A DNA stretch of 64,000 nucleotides, taken from the NCBI GenBank assembly GCA_031581485.1, contig JAVLBA010000003.1, forward strand, positions 7,265 to 71,264, in the 5' to 3' direction. The notes under the pieces are model-generated. The model ran no database searches, was not told the DNA's origin, and saw only the letters and a list, made by a program, of their open reading frames with translations. The position numbers and the translations under genes were made by a program. This DNA is from BM506 sp031581485. GTDB taxonomy: Bacteria; Desulfobacterota; Desulfobulbia; Desulfobulbales; SURF-16. Of this stretch, positions 40,801 to 48,525 are shown in pieces (the stretch's first letter is position 1; every line of letters starts with the position of its first letter).

Positions 40801-41256
40801 ATGGGCTGTAATCTGGTCAGCGACGAGGCCCTTGCCAGGAGTTTTCCCTATCTCCTGCCCCAGGAGTGCACTGTTTTATGTGGTTTCCTGGAATATAAAA
40901 AATGCGCCAAGGGCGAGATCTTTGTCAATCAGGGTGATCCCGGCGATTCCATGGGTTTTTTGCTGACAGGGAGGCTGGCCATAAAGAAAGAAACCACCTT
41001 TCCTGGAAAGTTCGTCCTGGTGGCTATCCTGGAGGGCGGTTCTCTGGTGGGTGAGATCTCGATGGTGGAGTCAACCCCCCGCACCGCTACGGTGGTGGCC
41101 ATGGAAGAGAGCGAGATTCTCATCCTTCCCCACTTGAAGGCCCAAAAACTGCTGGAGGAAAATCCCCAGCTGGGCATGAAGCTGCTGAAGAATATTGTCA
41201 GCGTCTTGGGCACCAGGCTGCAGCGATCTACCGCCAGGCTGGCCAAGTTGCTTTAA
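40801..41256 (+). CDS. Cyclic-nucleotide-binding-domain protein
   Basis: A 151-residue protein consisting of a single cNMP-binding (CRP/PKA-R-like) beta-barrel: KGEIFVNQGDPGDSMGFLLTGRLAI, GGSLVGEISMVESTPRTATVVAMEESEILIL. There is no helix-turn-helix, so it is not a transcription factor but a ligand-sensing or adaptor module. It starts one base after the mlaC stop, making it the sixth gene of the Mla operon. A controlling role on the transporter is an inference. Confidence 0.85.
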   Translation: MGCNLVSDEALARSFPYLLPQECTVLCGFLEYKKCAKGEIFVNQGDPGDSMGFLLTGRLAIKKETTFPGKFVLVAILEGGSLVGEISMVESTPRTATVVAMEESEILILPHLKAQKLLEENPQLGMKLLKNIVSVLGTRLQRSTARLAKLL

Positions 41257-41299
41257 GGGCCCCCTTGTCCGAAGGCGCCCCTTGCCTGCCATAAAAAGC

Positions 41300-41328
41300 T
41301 TGACATATTTGGCGCTTTTTCTTAATTA
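41300..41328 (+). promoter_or_regulatory. Probable promoter of rpmF
   Basis: TTGACA at 41300-41305 and TAATTA at 41323-41328 with a 17-base spacer, about 130 bases upstream of rpmF. Confidence 0.45.
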
Positions 41329-41459
41329 GGTACCCTTCTCAGGGTTTTTTTGATTCGTTGTCCTGGAGGCGTCGGCACCATCCCGGCTTGAAAAAAGAAA
41401 TGCAATGGGCTTAGCGCCTGTTACGTATGTATAGAATATATTGTTACGGAGAAGAGATA

Positions 41460-41648
41460 ATGGCCTTACCTAAAAGAAGAAAATCCTATTCAAAGACCCA
41501 TATGGGTCGGTCCCATCACGCCCTTGTTGCTCCCAATGTCGGTGTCTGCACGCATTGTGGGGAGCCTAAAATGCCTCACCGTCTCTGCGGCAGCTGCGGC
41601 ACCTACAAGGGGCGGGAAGTTATCTCCCTTGGCGAAGATCTTGCATAG
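41460..41648 (+). CDS. rpmF: 50S ribosomal protein L32
   Basis: A 62-residue basic protein, MALPKRRKSYSKTHMGRSHH, followed by the zinc-binding pairs CTHC and CGSC separated by GEPKMPHRL. This is bacterial L32 with the four-cysteine zinc ribbon. It precedes plsX, the usual bacterial order, but a strong terminator separates the two here. The ATG at 41460 follows GGAGAAGAG. Confidence 0.97.
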   Translation: MALPKRRKSYSKTHMGRSHHALVAPNVGVCTHCGEPKMPHRLCGSCGTYKGREVISLGEDLA

Positions 41649-41993
41649 GTTGTTTGCTCCCCCGCTCTCTTTTTATCCCTGAAGATTGCTTTCGGTCTTC
41701 AGGGATTTTTTTTCTTGTTTCTGTGCCTTTTTCAGCCAGAAAAAGAGTCTAACCACCTGTTTTGACTTGTGCGGCTCTCTCTTTGGGGGTATTTTCTTCC
41801 CTGCATGAGAACCGGCCCAGGCTTGTCTTTTTCCTAAGGTTCTCTTTGACTTCTTTGTTTCCCTTTGCCCTGGTGATGTGAAACATATAGGCCGTTTGGT
41901 CGGTGGAGTCAGCAGGGTGTGGTTCCTGTGATGATACAGGGCGCCCCTCGATTTGCTTAACCTCTAAAAGTTTTCTCATTTTGGTGAGTTCAC
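41649..41993. other. Intergenic region between rpmF and plsX
   Basis: 345 bases. It contains the rpmF terminator (41675-41713); the remaining 280 bases show no supported gene, although a 76-codon reverse-strand frame (41749-41979) is open. Presumably it carries the promoter of the fatty-acid operon. Confidence 0.5.
41675..41713 (+). terminator. Rho-independent terminator after rpmF
   Basis: ATCCCTGAAGA (41675-41685) pairs perfectly with TCTTCAGGGAT (41696-41706), followed by eight T. Confidence 0.92.
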
Positions 41994-43019
41994 GTGCATA
42001 TTGCTCTTGATGTCATGGGTAGTGACCGGGGCGCGGAGGAGTTGGTTTCCGGCGCACTTCAGGCAGTACACGAAAGTTCTATCAAAATCACCCTGGTGGG
42101 TGATGGGGAAGCAATCTCTTCTGCTCTTGCCGGACGGCAACCTAATGCCGCTCTTTCTATTTTCCCCACTACCCAGGTGGTGGATATGGGGGACAGCCCC
42201 ATCGACGCCATCCGGAAAAAGAAAGATTCCTCAATGGTCCGCGCCTTTGAACTCCTGAAAGACCATAAGGTCGATGCCGTGGTCAGCGCCGGTAATTCCG
42301 GGGCAGTCATGGCCTCGGCCATCAAATTTCTGGGCCGTCTCCAGCATATCAGCAGACCGGCTATCGCATCTGTGTTCCCTACCTTGAAAGGCCCCGTGGT
42401 CATGGCGGATGTCGGCGCCAATGTCGACTGTCGTCCCGGGCATCTCTACCAGTTCGGGGTTATGGCCTCTGCCTTCGCCAAGATCATGTTTGGTATCTCG
42501 GCACCCAGGGTCGGCCTGCTCAGCATAGGAGAGGAGGGCGGTAAGGGCAATGCCCTGATCAAGAAAACCCACGAACTGCTCTCAGCAAGTAATCTTAATT
42601 ATATCGGTAACGTGGAAGGTGGCGACATCTTTCACGGCGATGTTGATGTCATTGTCTGCGATGGCTTTGTGGGAAATGTCTGCCTCAAGCTCAGTGAAGG
42701 GTTGTCCGAGGCGGTTCTTACCATGCTCCGCGACGAGATCTCCAAGACGTTCAAGGCCAAAATGGGATATCTTCTGGCCAAAGATGCCTTTGGTGCCTTC
42801 AGAAAACGGGTGGATTATGCCGAGTATGGCGGCGCCCCCCTGCTAGGGCTTAACGGCGCCGCCATTATCTGTCACGGCCGCTCCAGTGCCAAGGCCATCA
42901 AGAATGCCCTTCTGGTGGCGGATGAATTGACCGCCAATCGCGTCAATGATCATATCCTTGCTGCCCTGGCCTTGGATGAGGCCGGCCTGGACTCCCTTGA
43001 TGGGGAGGAGGGGTCGTGA
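41994..43019 (+). CDS. plsX: Phosphate acyltransferase PlsX
   Basis: A 341-residue enzyme that makes acyl-phosphate from acyl-ACP for phospholipid synthesis. Signatures: IALDVMGSDRGAEELVSGAL, DSPIDAIRKKKDSSMVRAFELLKD, VSAGNSGAVMASA, VMADVGANVDCRP, and the C-terminal DAFGAFRKRVDYAEYGGAPLLGLNGAAIICHG. The start is GTG at 41994. Its stop overlaps the fabH start (GTGA), so the two are coupled. Confidence 0.96.
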   Translation: MHIALDVMGSDRGAEELVSGALQAVHESSIKITLVGDGEAISSALAGRQPNAALSIFPTTQVVDMGDSPIDAIRKKKDSSMVRAFELLKDHKVDAVVSAGNSGAVMASAIKFLGRLQHISRPAIASVFPTLKGPVVMADVGANVDCRPGHLYQFGVMASAFAKIMFGISAPRVGLLSIGEEGGKGNALIKKTHELLSASNLNYIGNVEGGDIFHGDVDVIVCDGFVGNVCLKLSEGLSEAVLTMLRDEISKTFKAKMGYLLAKDAFGAFRKRVDYAEYGGAPLLGLNGAAIICHGRSSAKAIKNALLVADELTANRVNDHILAALALDEAGLDSLDGEEGS

Positions 43020-43999
43020 GCTGGCGGGCCTCCATACTGGCCACCGGCTCCCATGTGCCGGCCCGGATCCTCTCCAATGAGGATCTCGAGAAGATGGTGG
43101 ATACTTCGGATGAGTGGATTGTCAGCCGGACCGGGATCAAAACCCGCCATATTTCCGGCCCTGGCGAGTATACCTCTGTCCTGGCCAGCCGGGCGGCAAC
43201 CAATACCCTGGCGGCTGCCGGGCTGGCGGCCGCTGAGGTGGATATCCTCATTGTTGCCACGGTAAGTGCTGAAATGACAATGCCCTCCTGTGCCTGTCTG
43301 GTGCAGAAGGAACTAGGCGCGATCAATGCCTTTGCCTTTGATATTAATGCCGCTTGTTCCGGTTTTATCTACGGTCTCAGTGTGGCGGAAAAATATATCC
43401 TCGCCGATCCCCGGCTCAAGGTCATGGTCATCGGCGCGGAGACCTTGTCCACCCGGGTCAACTGGCAGGACCGCAATACCTGTGTCCTTTTCGGCGATGC
43501 CGCCGGGGCCGTGCTCCTGGGCAGCAGTGACCAGGGTGACGGCATTGTTGCTGAGAAACTCTTTTCCGACGGCACTCTCTATAATCTGCTCTATATGGAC
43601 GGGGCCCAGAGCCTGAATCCCGACCTGCGCAACGAGGAGTTTGAAGGTTCCTTGATCAAGATGGTGGGCCGGGATGTCTTTAAGTACGCGGTCAATGCCA
43701 TGGAAAATGCCGTACGGCTGGTTTTGGCCCAGGCCGGGGTGGCCATTGAGGAGGTGCGTCTGGTGGTGCCGCATCAGGCCAATATCCGCATCATCAATAA
43801 GTTGACCCAAAAGCTGGGTGTTGATCCTGAAAAAGTCTACATTAATGTCACCAAGTATGGTAATACTTCCGCGGCTACCATCCCCCTGGCCTTGGATGAG
43901 GCCAATCGAGAGGGTCGTCTGCAGTCAGGTGACTATGTAATTCTGTGTGCCTTTGGTGGCGGTTTCACCTGGGGGGCAACATTGATAAAATGGCAGTGA
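43016..43999 (+). CDS. fabH: Beta-ketoacyl-ACP synthase III FabH
   Basis: A 327-residue initiating condensing enzyme. Catalytic triad: Cys in FDINAACSGFIYGL, His in VPHQANIRI and Asn in KYGNTSAATIP. N-terminal SILATGSHVPARILSNEDLEKMVDTSDEWI is typical. It starts with GTG overlapping the plsX stop. A terminator-like hairpin (43999-44026) begins right at its stop codon. Confidence 0.96.
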   Translation: MSWRASILATGSHVPARILSNEDLEKMVDTSDEWIVSRTGIKTRHISGPGEYTSVLASRAATNTLAAAGLAAAEVDILIVATVSAEMTMPSCACLVQKELGAINAFAFDINAACSGFIYGLSVAEKYILADPRLKVMVIGAETLSTRVNWQDRNTCVLFGDAAGAVLLGSSDQGDGIVAEKLFSDGTLYNLLYMDGAQSLNPDLRNEEFEGSLIKMVGRDVFKYAVNAMENAVRLVLAQAGVAIEEVRLVVPHQANIRIINKLTQKLGVDPEKVYINVTKYGNTSAATIPLALDEANREGRLQSGDYVILCAFGGGFTWGATLIKWQ

Positions 44000-44026
44000 G
44001 CCTTTTTTGCATAAGAGGCTTTTTTT
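43999..44026 (+). terminator. Terminator/attenuator between fabH and the acyl-CoA dehydrogenase gene
   Basis: AGCCTTTT (43999-44006) pairs with AAGAGGCT (44013-44020) with one G-T pair and a six-base loop, followed by a run of seven T. Confidence 0.75.
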
Positions 44027-44045
44027 ATAAATTAAAGAGGACGGG

Positions 44046-45203
44046 GTGGATAGAGTGGATCATTTCCTGACCGAAGATCAGCAGATGATTGTCGATCTGG
44101 CAAGACAGATCACCGACGAGATGGTGATCCCCAATCGGGCGCGCTATGACGAGACAGAGGAGTATCCCCTGGATATCGTCGAGGCCTTGGCCAAATCCGA
44201 TTTTTTTGCTCTTTTTGTCCCAGAGGAGTATGGCGGCTTGGGCGGCAGTTGTTATGATCTGGTCCTGGCTCTGGAGCAGATCGGCCGCGGCTGTGTGGGT
44301 ATAGCCACGGCCTATGCGGCAAGCGCCCTGGGTGCCTATCCTATTATTGTCGGCGGCAGTCATGAGCTGAAATCAAAATATCTGCCCGATATTGCCAGCG
44401 GCAAAAAAAGGGCGGCCTTTGCCCTTACCGAATCAAATGCCGGCAGTGATGCCGGTGGTATTCAGACCACCGCTGTTCTGGATGGCGACGAATGGGTCAT
44501 CAACGGTACCAAGCAATGGATCACCAATGGCGGCCACGCCCATCTCTATACCGTGATTGCCATTACCGACCCCAGCAAGGGTGCCCGCGGCGCCTCCATG
44601 TTTGTGGTGGAGGCGGATGATCCCGGGTTTTCCTGCGGTCCCAAGGAAAAGAAGATGGGTATCCGCTGTTCTGCCACCACGGAACTTATCTTTCGGGATT
44701 GTCGTATCCCCAAGGACCGGATCATCGGTCGTCAAGGCACAGGTTTTATCACCGTGATGAAGACCTTGGACAGGTCACGGCCCGGCATTGCCAGCCTGGG
44801 GGTCGGTCTGGCCCAAGCCGCCCTTGATGAGTCGGTGACCTACGCCAAGAGCCGTTATCAGTTTGGGAAGCCCATTATCTCTTTTCAGGCGGTCCAGCAT
44901 ATGTTGGCGGACATGGCCATTGAGACAGAGGCTGCCCGGGCCCTGGTCTATGTCAGTGCCCGTCATATTGACGCCCATCCCAAGGATATGTCCAAGGCCT
45001 CGGCCATGTGCAAGGTCAAGGCCACGGATGTGGCCATGAAGGTAGCTGTAGATGCGGTTCAGGTCTTTGCCGGCTATGGCTTCATGCGTGAGTATCCGGT
45101 GGAGAAGATGATGCGGGACGCCAAGATTCTGCAGATCTATGAAGGCACAAATCAGATCCAGCGTAATGTTGTGGGTCAGGAACTCAATAAAGAGTATACC
45201 TGA
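44046..45203 (+). CDS. Acyl-CoA dehydrogenase-family flavoenzyme in the fatty-acid operon
   Basis: A 385-residue member of the acyl-CoA dehydrogenase family: LTEDQQMIVDLARQITDEMV, FALTESNAGSDAGGIQTTA, GTKQWITNGGHAHLYTVIA and the C-terminal KILQIYEGTNQIQRNVVG with the catalytic base Glu366. FAD-dependent enzymes of this family oxidise acyl-CoA or, when paired with a bifurcating Etf, reduce enoyl-CoA. Next to it are EtfB and a ferredoxin-type EtfA, and the whole group sits between fabH and fabG. The start is GTG at 44046, with a second in-frame GTG at 44055. Confidence 0.93.
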   Translation: MDRVDHFLTEDQQMIVDLARQITDEMVIPNRARYDETEEYPLDIVEALAKSDFFALFVPEEYGGLGGSCYDLVLALEQIGRGCVGIATAYAASALGAYPIIVGGSHELKSKYLPDIASGKKRAAFALTESNAGSDAGGIQTTAVLDGDEWVINGTKQWITNGGHAHLYTVIAITDPSKGARGASMFVVEADDPGFSCGPKEKKMGIRCSATTELIFRDCRIPKDRIIGRQGTGFITVMKTLDRSRPGIASLGVGLAQAALDESVTYAKSRYQFGKPIISFQAVQHMLADMAIETEAARALVYVSARHIDAHPKDMSKASAMCKVKATDVAMKVAVDAVQVFAGYGFMREYPVEKMMRDAKILQIYEGTNQIQRNVVGQELNKEYT

Positions 45204-45280
45204 GACATGATCCCCAGGATGCCGTGGCGCTGCTCTTTGTCTGCCCCCTTCATCCCTCAATCAATTTCCTGCGATGAGTT

Positions 45281-46069
45281 ATGAGAATTGTTGTCTGCAT
45301 AAAACAAGTTCCCGATGCCAAGGATGTCCGTCTTGACCCCGTGACCAACACCCTGTCCCGTGAAGGCGTCAAGTCGGTGATCAATCCCTATGACCGGCAT
45401 GCCATGGAAGAGGGTGTGCGTCTCAAGGAGCAGTATGGGGGTACGGTCACCGTGATTTCCATGGGACCTCCCCAGGCCAAGGCCATTTTAAGCGAGGCCA
45501 TTTCCTGCGGTGTTGATGACGCCTTTTTGGTTTCTGACCGCGCCTTTGCCGGTTCCGACACCCTGGCCACCACCTACACCCTGGCCCAGGCCATCAAGAA
45601 GAGCGGGGCCGTGGATCTGGTCCTCTGCGGCAAACAGGCCACAGATGGCGATACCGCCCAGGTGGGTCCCGGTCTGGCGGCCCGGCTTGACATGCCCTAC
45701 GTCACCTGTGTCAAGAAGATCAGCGCTGTCGAAGATCAGCTGATGCGCGTCGAACGGATGATGGATGACGGCTATGACGAGGTCGAGATTGATCTGCCGG
45801 CCCTGCTCACTGTGGTTAAAGAGATCAATGTCCCTCGTTTTCCTTCCCTGCGAGGTCTGCGCAAGGCCAAGGCCTTTGATATCCCCAGCTATAGTGCTGC
45901 TGATATTGATGCCGACCCTGACCAGCTGGGCCTGGGCGGTTCGCCCACCTGGGTGGTGAAGGTCTTTCCCCCCGAATGTAAAGGGGAGCGGAGCATGATT
46001 GAGGGAAGCCTGGAAGAGATTGCCGATAAACTGGCAGGGATTTTATCTGACAGCGCCTACGGCGCTTAA
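45281..46069 (+). CDS. etfB: Electron transfer flavoprotein beta subunit (bifurcating-type motif)
   Basis: A 262-residue EtfB: MRIVVCIKQVPDAKDVRLDP, INPYDRHAMEEGVRLKEQYG and the nucleotide-binding phrase DLVLCGKQATDGDTAQVGP (residues 112-130). The GDTAQVGP form is characteristic of the Etf group that includes electron-bifurcating members, whereas mitochondrial-type EtfB has DDDCNQTGQ. With the adjacent EtfA it would carry FADs and pass electrons between NADH, ferredoxin and the dehydrogenase. Confidence 0.93.
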   Translation: MRIVVCIKQVPDAKDVRLDPVTNTLSREGVKSVINPYDRHAMEEGVRLKEQYGGTVTVISMGPPQAKAILSEAISCGVDDAFLVSDRAFAGSDTLATTYTLAQAIKKSGAVDLVLCGKQATDGDTAQVGPGLAARLDMPYVTCVKKISAVEDQLMRVERMMDDGYDEVEIDLPALLTVVKEINVPRFPSLRGLRKAKAFDIPSYSAADIDADPDQLGLGGSPTWVVKVFPPECKGERSMIEGSLEEIADKLAGILSDSAYGA

Positions 46070-46087
46070 TCTAACGGTTTTTGTAAT

Positions 46088-47272
46088 ATGCTACTTATTG
46101 ATACCGAAGCCTGTATTGGCTGTGGCCTCTGTGAGGACAATTGTCCTTTTGATGCGATCCATGTTGTGGATGGCAAGGCAGTGGTTAATGATTCCTGCAC
46201 CCTGTGCGGGACCTGTGTTGACCATTGTGAGGTGGCGGCCCTTGCCATTGAGCGCGATGAGAGCGAAGCCATAGATCTGGCGGCCTGGTCCGGCATCTGG
46301 GTCTTTGCCGAGTATCGGGGCGGTAAGGTCGCCCAGGTCACCAACGAACTCCTGGGGGTCGGCACCGAACTGGCGGCCCAGCGTGGTGTCAAGCTGGCTG
46401 CTGTTCTCTTGTGCGATCAGAGTGGCGATGTTCCCCAGCAGCTCATTGCCGCGGGTGCTGATATCGTCTACACCGTGGAAGATCCTGCCCTGGCCGATTT
46501 TTCCGATGATGCCTATGGCAATGCCTTGGAGGATCTGGCCAGAAAATATAAGCCTGAGGTTATCCTGGCCGGTGCCACCGCCATTGGCCGCTCCTTTATC
46601 CCCCGAGTGGCCACCTCACTTGTTACCGGCTTGACGGCAGACTGCACCAATCTTGCCATTGGCGATGACGGCCATCTCCACCAGACCCGGCCTGCCTTTG
46701 GCGGTAATATCATGGCAACCATCATGTGCCCCAAGCACCGCCCGCAGATGGCAACGGTGCGGCCCATGGTGATGAAGGCCAATACTCCTGACCCCGGCCG
46801 CCAGGGCGAGATTATTGTCGAAACCATTGCCCCGGTCCGGCTGCAGTCGCGGGCCCGGGTGGTGCGCACGGTTTTCAGCGAAGGTGAGCAGCTCAACCTC
46901 AGTGAGGCGGATGTGGTTGTGGCCGGAGGCCGTGGTCTTGATACCCGTGAGGGTTTCAAGTTGGTTGAAGAGCTGGCAACGCTTCTTGACGGCGCCGTGG
47001 GTGCCAGCCGGGCGGCGGTGGACAGCGGCTGGGTCGGCTATCCTCATCAGGTGGGCCAGACCGGCAAGACCGTGGCTTCCAAACTCTATGTGGCTTGTGG
47101 TATTTCCGGCGCCATTCAGCATGTGATCGGTATGAAATCTTCGGAGATCATTGTTGCCATCAACCGTGATCCCAAGGCCACCATCTTTGATGTGGCCGAT
47201 TACGGAGTGGTTGGTGATCTCTTTGAGATCCTGCCCCGGGTCATAGAAAAAATCAAAGAGCGCCGCTCTTAA
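46088..47272 (+). CDS. etfA: Electron transfer flavoprotein alpha subunit with N-terminal 2[4Fe-4S] ferredoxin domain
   Basis: A 394-residue EtfA whose first 60 residues are a two-cluster ferredoxin: Cys9, 12, 15, 19 (CIGCGLCEDNC) and Cys37, 40, 43, 47 (CTLCGTCVDHC). The EtfA body follows, with EVILAGATAIGRSFIPRVA, the FAD-binding VGYPHQVGQTGKTVASKLYVACGISGAIQHVIGM and NRDPKATIFDVADYGVVGDLFEILP. The same architecture is known from CarE of the Acetobacterium woodii caffeyl-CoA reductase complex. It begins 18 bases after etfB. Confidence 0.95.
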   Translation: MLLIDTEACIGCGLCEDNCPFDAIHVVDGKAVVNDSCTLCGTCVDHCEVAALAIERDESEAIDLAAWSGIWVFAEYRGGKVAQVTNELLGVGTELAAQRGVKLAAVLLCDQSGDVPQQLIAAGADIVYTVEDPALADFSDDAYGNALEDLARKYKPEVILAGATAIGRSFIPRVATSLVTGLTADCTNLAIGDDGHLHQTRPAFGGNIMATIMCPKHRPQMATVRPMVMKANTPDPGRQGEIIVETIAPVRLQSRARVVRTVFSEGEQLNLSEADVVVAGGRGLDTREGFKLVEELATLLDGAVGASRAAVDSGWVGYPHQVGQTGKTVASKLYVACGISGAIQHVIGMKSSEIIVAINRDPKATIFDVADYGVVGDLFEILPRVIEKIKERRS

Positions 47273-47286
47273 CCCTGGTGACGATT

Positions 47287-48033
47287 ATGGATTTAACAGG
47301 AAAGGTTGCCGTTGTTACCGGCGGCAGTCGTGGAATCGGCAAGGCGGTATGCCTGCGCCTGGGCGCCCTGGGTGCCACCGTGGTTATCAATTATGTGAGC
47401 CGCCCCGATGCTGCCCAGGAAACAGCGGCTGAGGTGGAGAAGGCAGGGGGCAAGGCTGCCCTGGCCCAGTTCAATGTGGCTGACAGTGCGGCCGTTGATG
47501 CGGCCTTCAAGCAGATCCTGGAGACCCATGGCCGGATTGATGTGCTGGTCAATAATGCCGGCATTACCCGTGACGGTCTCTTCATGAAGATGAAGGAGGC
47601 GGATTGGGATCTGGTCCTTGATACCAATCTCAAGGGGGCCTTCAACTGTATCAAGGCCGTGAACAGGCCCATGATGAAACAGCGCTCCGGCGCGATCATT
47701 TCCATCACCTCGGTGATCGGTTTTGCCGGTAATGCCGGCCAGGCCAATTACTCGGCAGCCAAGGCCGGGCTCATCGGTCTTACCCGTTCCCTGGCCAAGG
47801 AGCTCGCCTCCCGCAATATCAGGGTGAACGGGGTGGCCCCCGGCTATATCGATACCGATATGACCAAGGACCTGCCCGAGTCGGTGAAGGAGATCATTTT
47901 AAGTGAAATCCCCCTGCGGTCCATGGGGGCGGCTGATGATGTGGCTGCTGCAGTGGCCTTTCTGGCCTCTGAGGATGCCCGTTATATCACCGGCCAGTTT
48001 ATCCATGTCAACGGCGGCATGTACATGGCGTAG
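47287..48033 (+). CDS. fabG: 3-oxoacyl-ACP reductase FabG
   Basis: A 248-residue short-chain dehydrogenase: NADP-binding TGGSRGIG, NNAGITRDGLFMKM, catalytic Ser in ISITSVIGFAGNAGQ, YSAAK, and the C-terminal FIHVNGGMYM. It reduces 3-oxoacyl-ACP in each elongation round. The ATG at 47287 opens the family alignment; a GTG nine bases earlier is in frame. It follows etfA by 14 bases. Confidence 0.95.
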   Translation: MDLTGKVAVVTGGSRGIGKAVCLRLGALGATVVINYVSRPDAAQETAAEVEKAGGKAALAQFNVADSAAVDAAFKQILETHGRIDVLVNNAGITRDGLFMKMKEADWDLVLDTNLKGAFNCIKAVNRPMMKQRSGAIISITSVIGFAGNAGQANYSAAKAGLIGLTRSLAKELASRNIRVNGVAPGYIDTDMTKDLPESVKEIILSEIPLRSMGAADDVAAAVAFLASEDARYITGQFIHVNGGMYMA

Positions 48034-48133
48034 TCTGAAAAATAATTCTGGTTATTGTCTGATCTGAAAAATTAAAGTAACATCGGCTCTTTTCTGGTCG
48101 ATCCAAAAGACATCTATTTAAGGAGAACTTATT

Positions 48134-48361
48134 ATGTCTGTTGAAGAGAAACTTATTGATATTATTGCAGAACAATTGAGTGTTGATAAGGCGAAAGTTG
48201 TTCCTTCCGCCTCGTTTGTCGATGATCTCGGCGCCGATTCCCTGGACCTGGTTGAATTGATTATGGCCATGGAAGAGGCCTTTGATACCGAGATTCCTGA
48301 TGAGGTTGCCGAAAAGATCACCACGGTTAAAGCTGCTATTGAGCATATCGAGAAGTTATAA
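48134..48361 (+). CDS. acpP: Acyl carrier protein
   Basis: A 75-residue acidic protein with the phosphopantetheine site DDLGADSLDLVELIMAMEE (Ser36). It carries acyl intermediates of fatty-acid synthesis. AAGGAGAAC precedes the ATG. It lies between fabG and fabF as in most bacteria. Confidence 0.97.
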   Translation: MSVEEKLIDIIAEQLSVDKAKVVPSASFVDDLGADSLDLVELIMAMEEAFDTEIPDEVAEKITTVKAAIEHIEKL

Positions 48362-48413
48362 GAGACCCGCGGCAACGCCCCTGGTTGGGCCGTATGTCGG
48401 TGGATTCCTTGTT

Positions 48414-48452
48414 ACGCCTTATCCGTGCCATTACGATGGCATGGTAAGGCGT
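48414..48452 (+). terminator. Hairpin between acpP and fabF
   Basis: ACGCCTTA (48414-48421) with TAAGGCGT (48445-48452), and inside it GTGCCAT (48425-48431) with ATGGCAT (48436-48442), form a two-part stem with a TACG loop. It is followed only by TTTC, so it may partially terminate or protect the abundant acpP mRNA. Confidence 0.55.
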
Positions 48453-48525
48453 TTTCTGCCGTTTTAGCCGGGAAGATTGTTTCTGAACCAGTTGTGCACG
48501 TTTTTGTGATTTGAAGAGGGATATT

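Noticed and set aside
41749..41979. A 76-codon reverse-strand frame between rpmF and plsX
   Set aside because: Lysine/glutamate-rich with no ribosome binding site or family similarity, and it covers the region expected to hold the plsX promoter.
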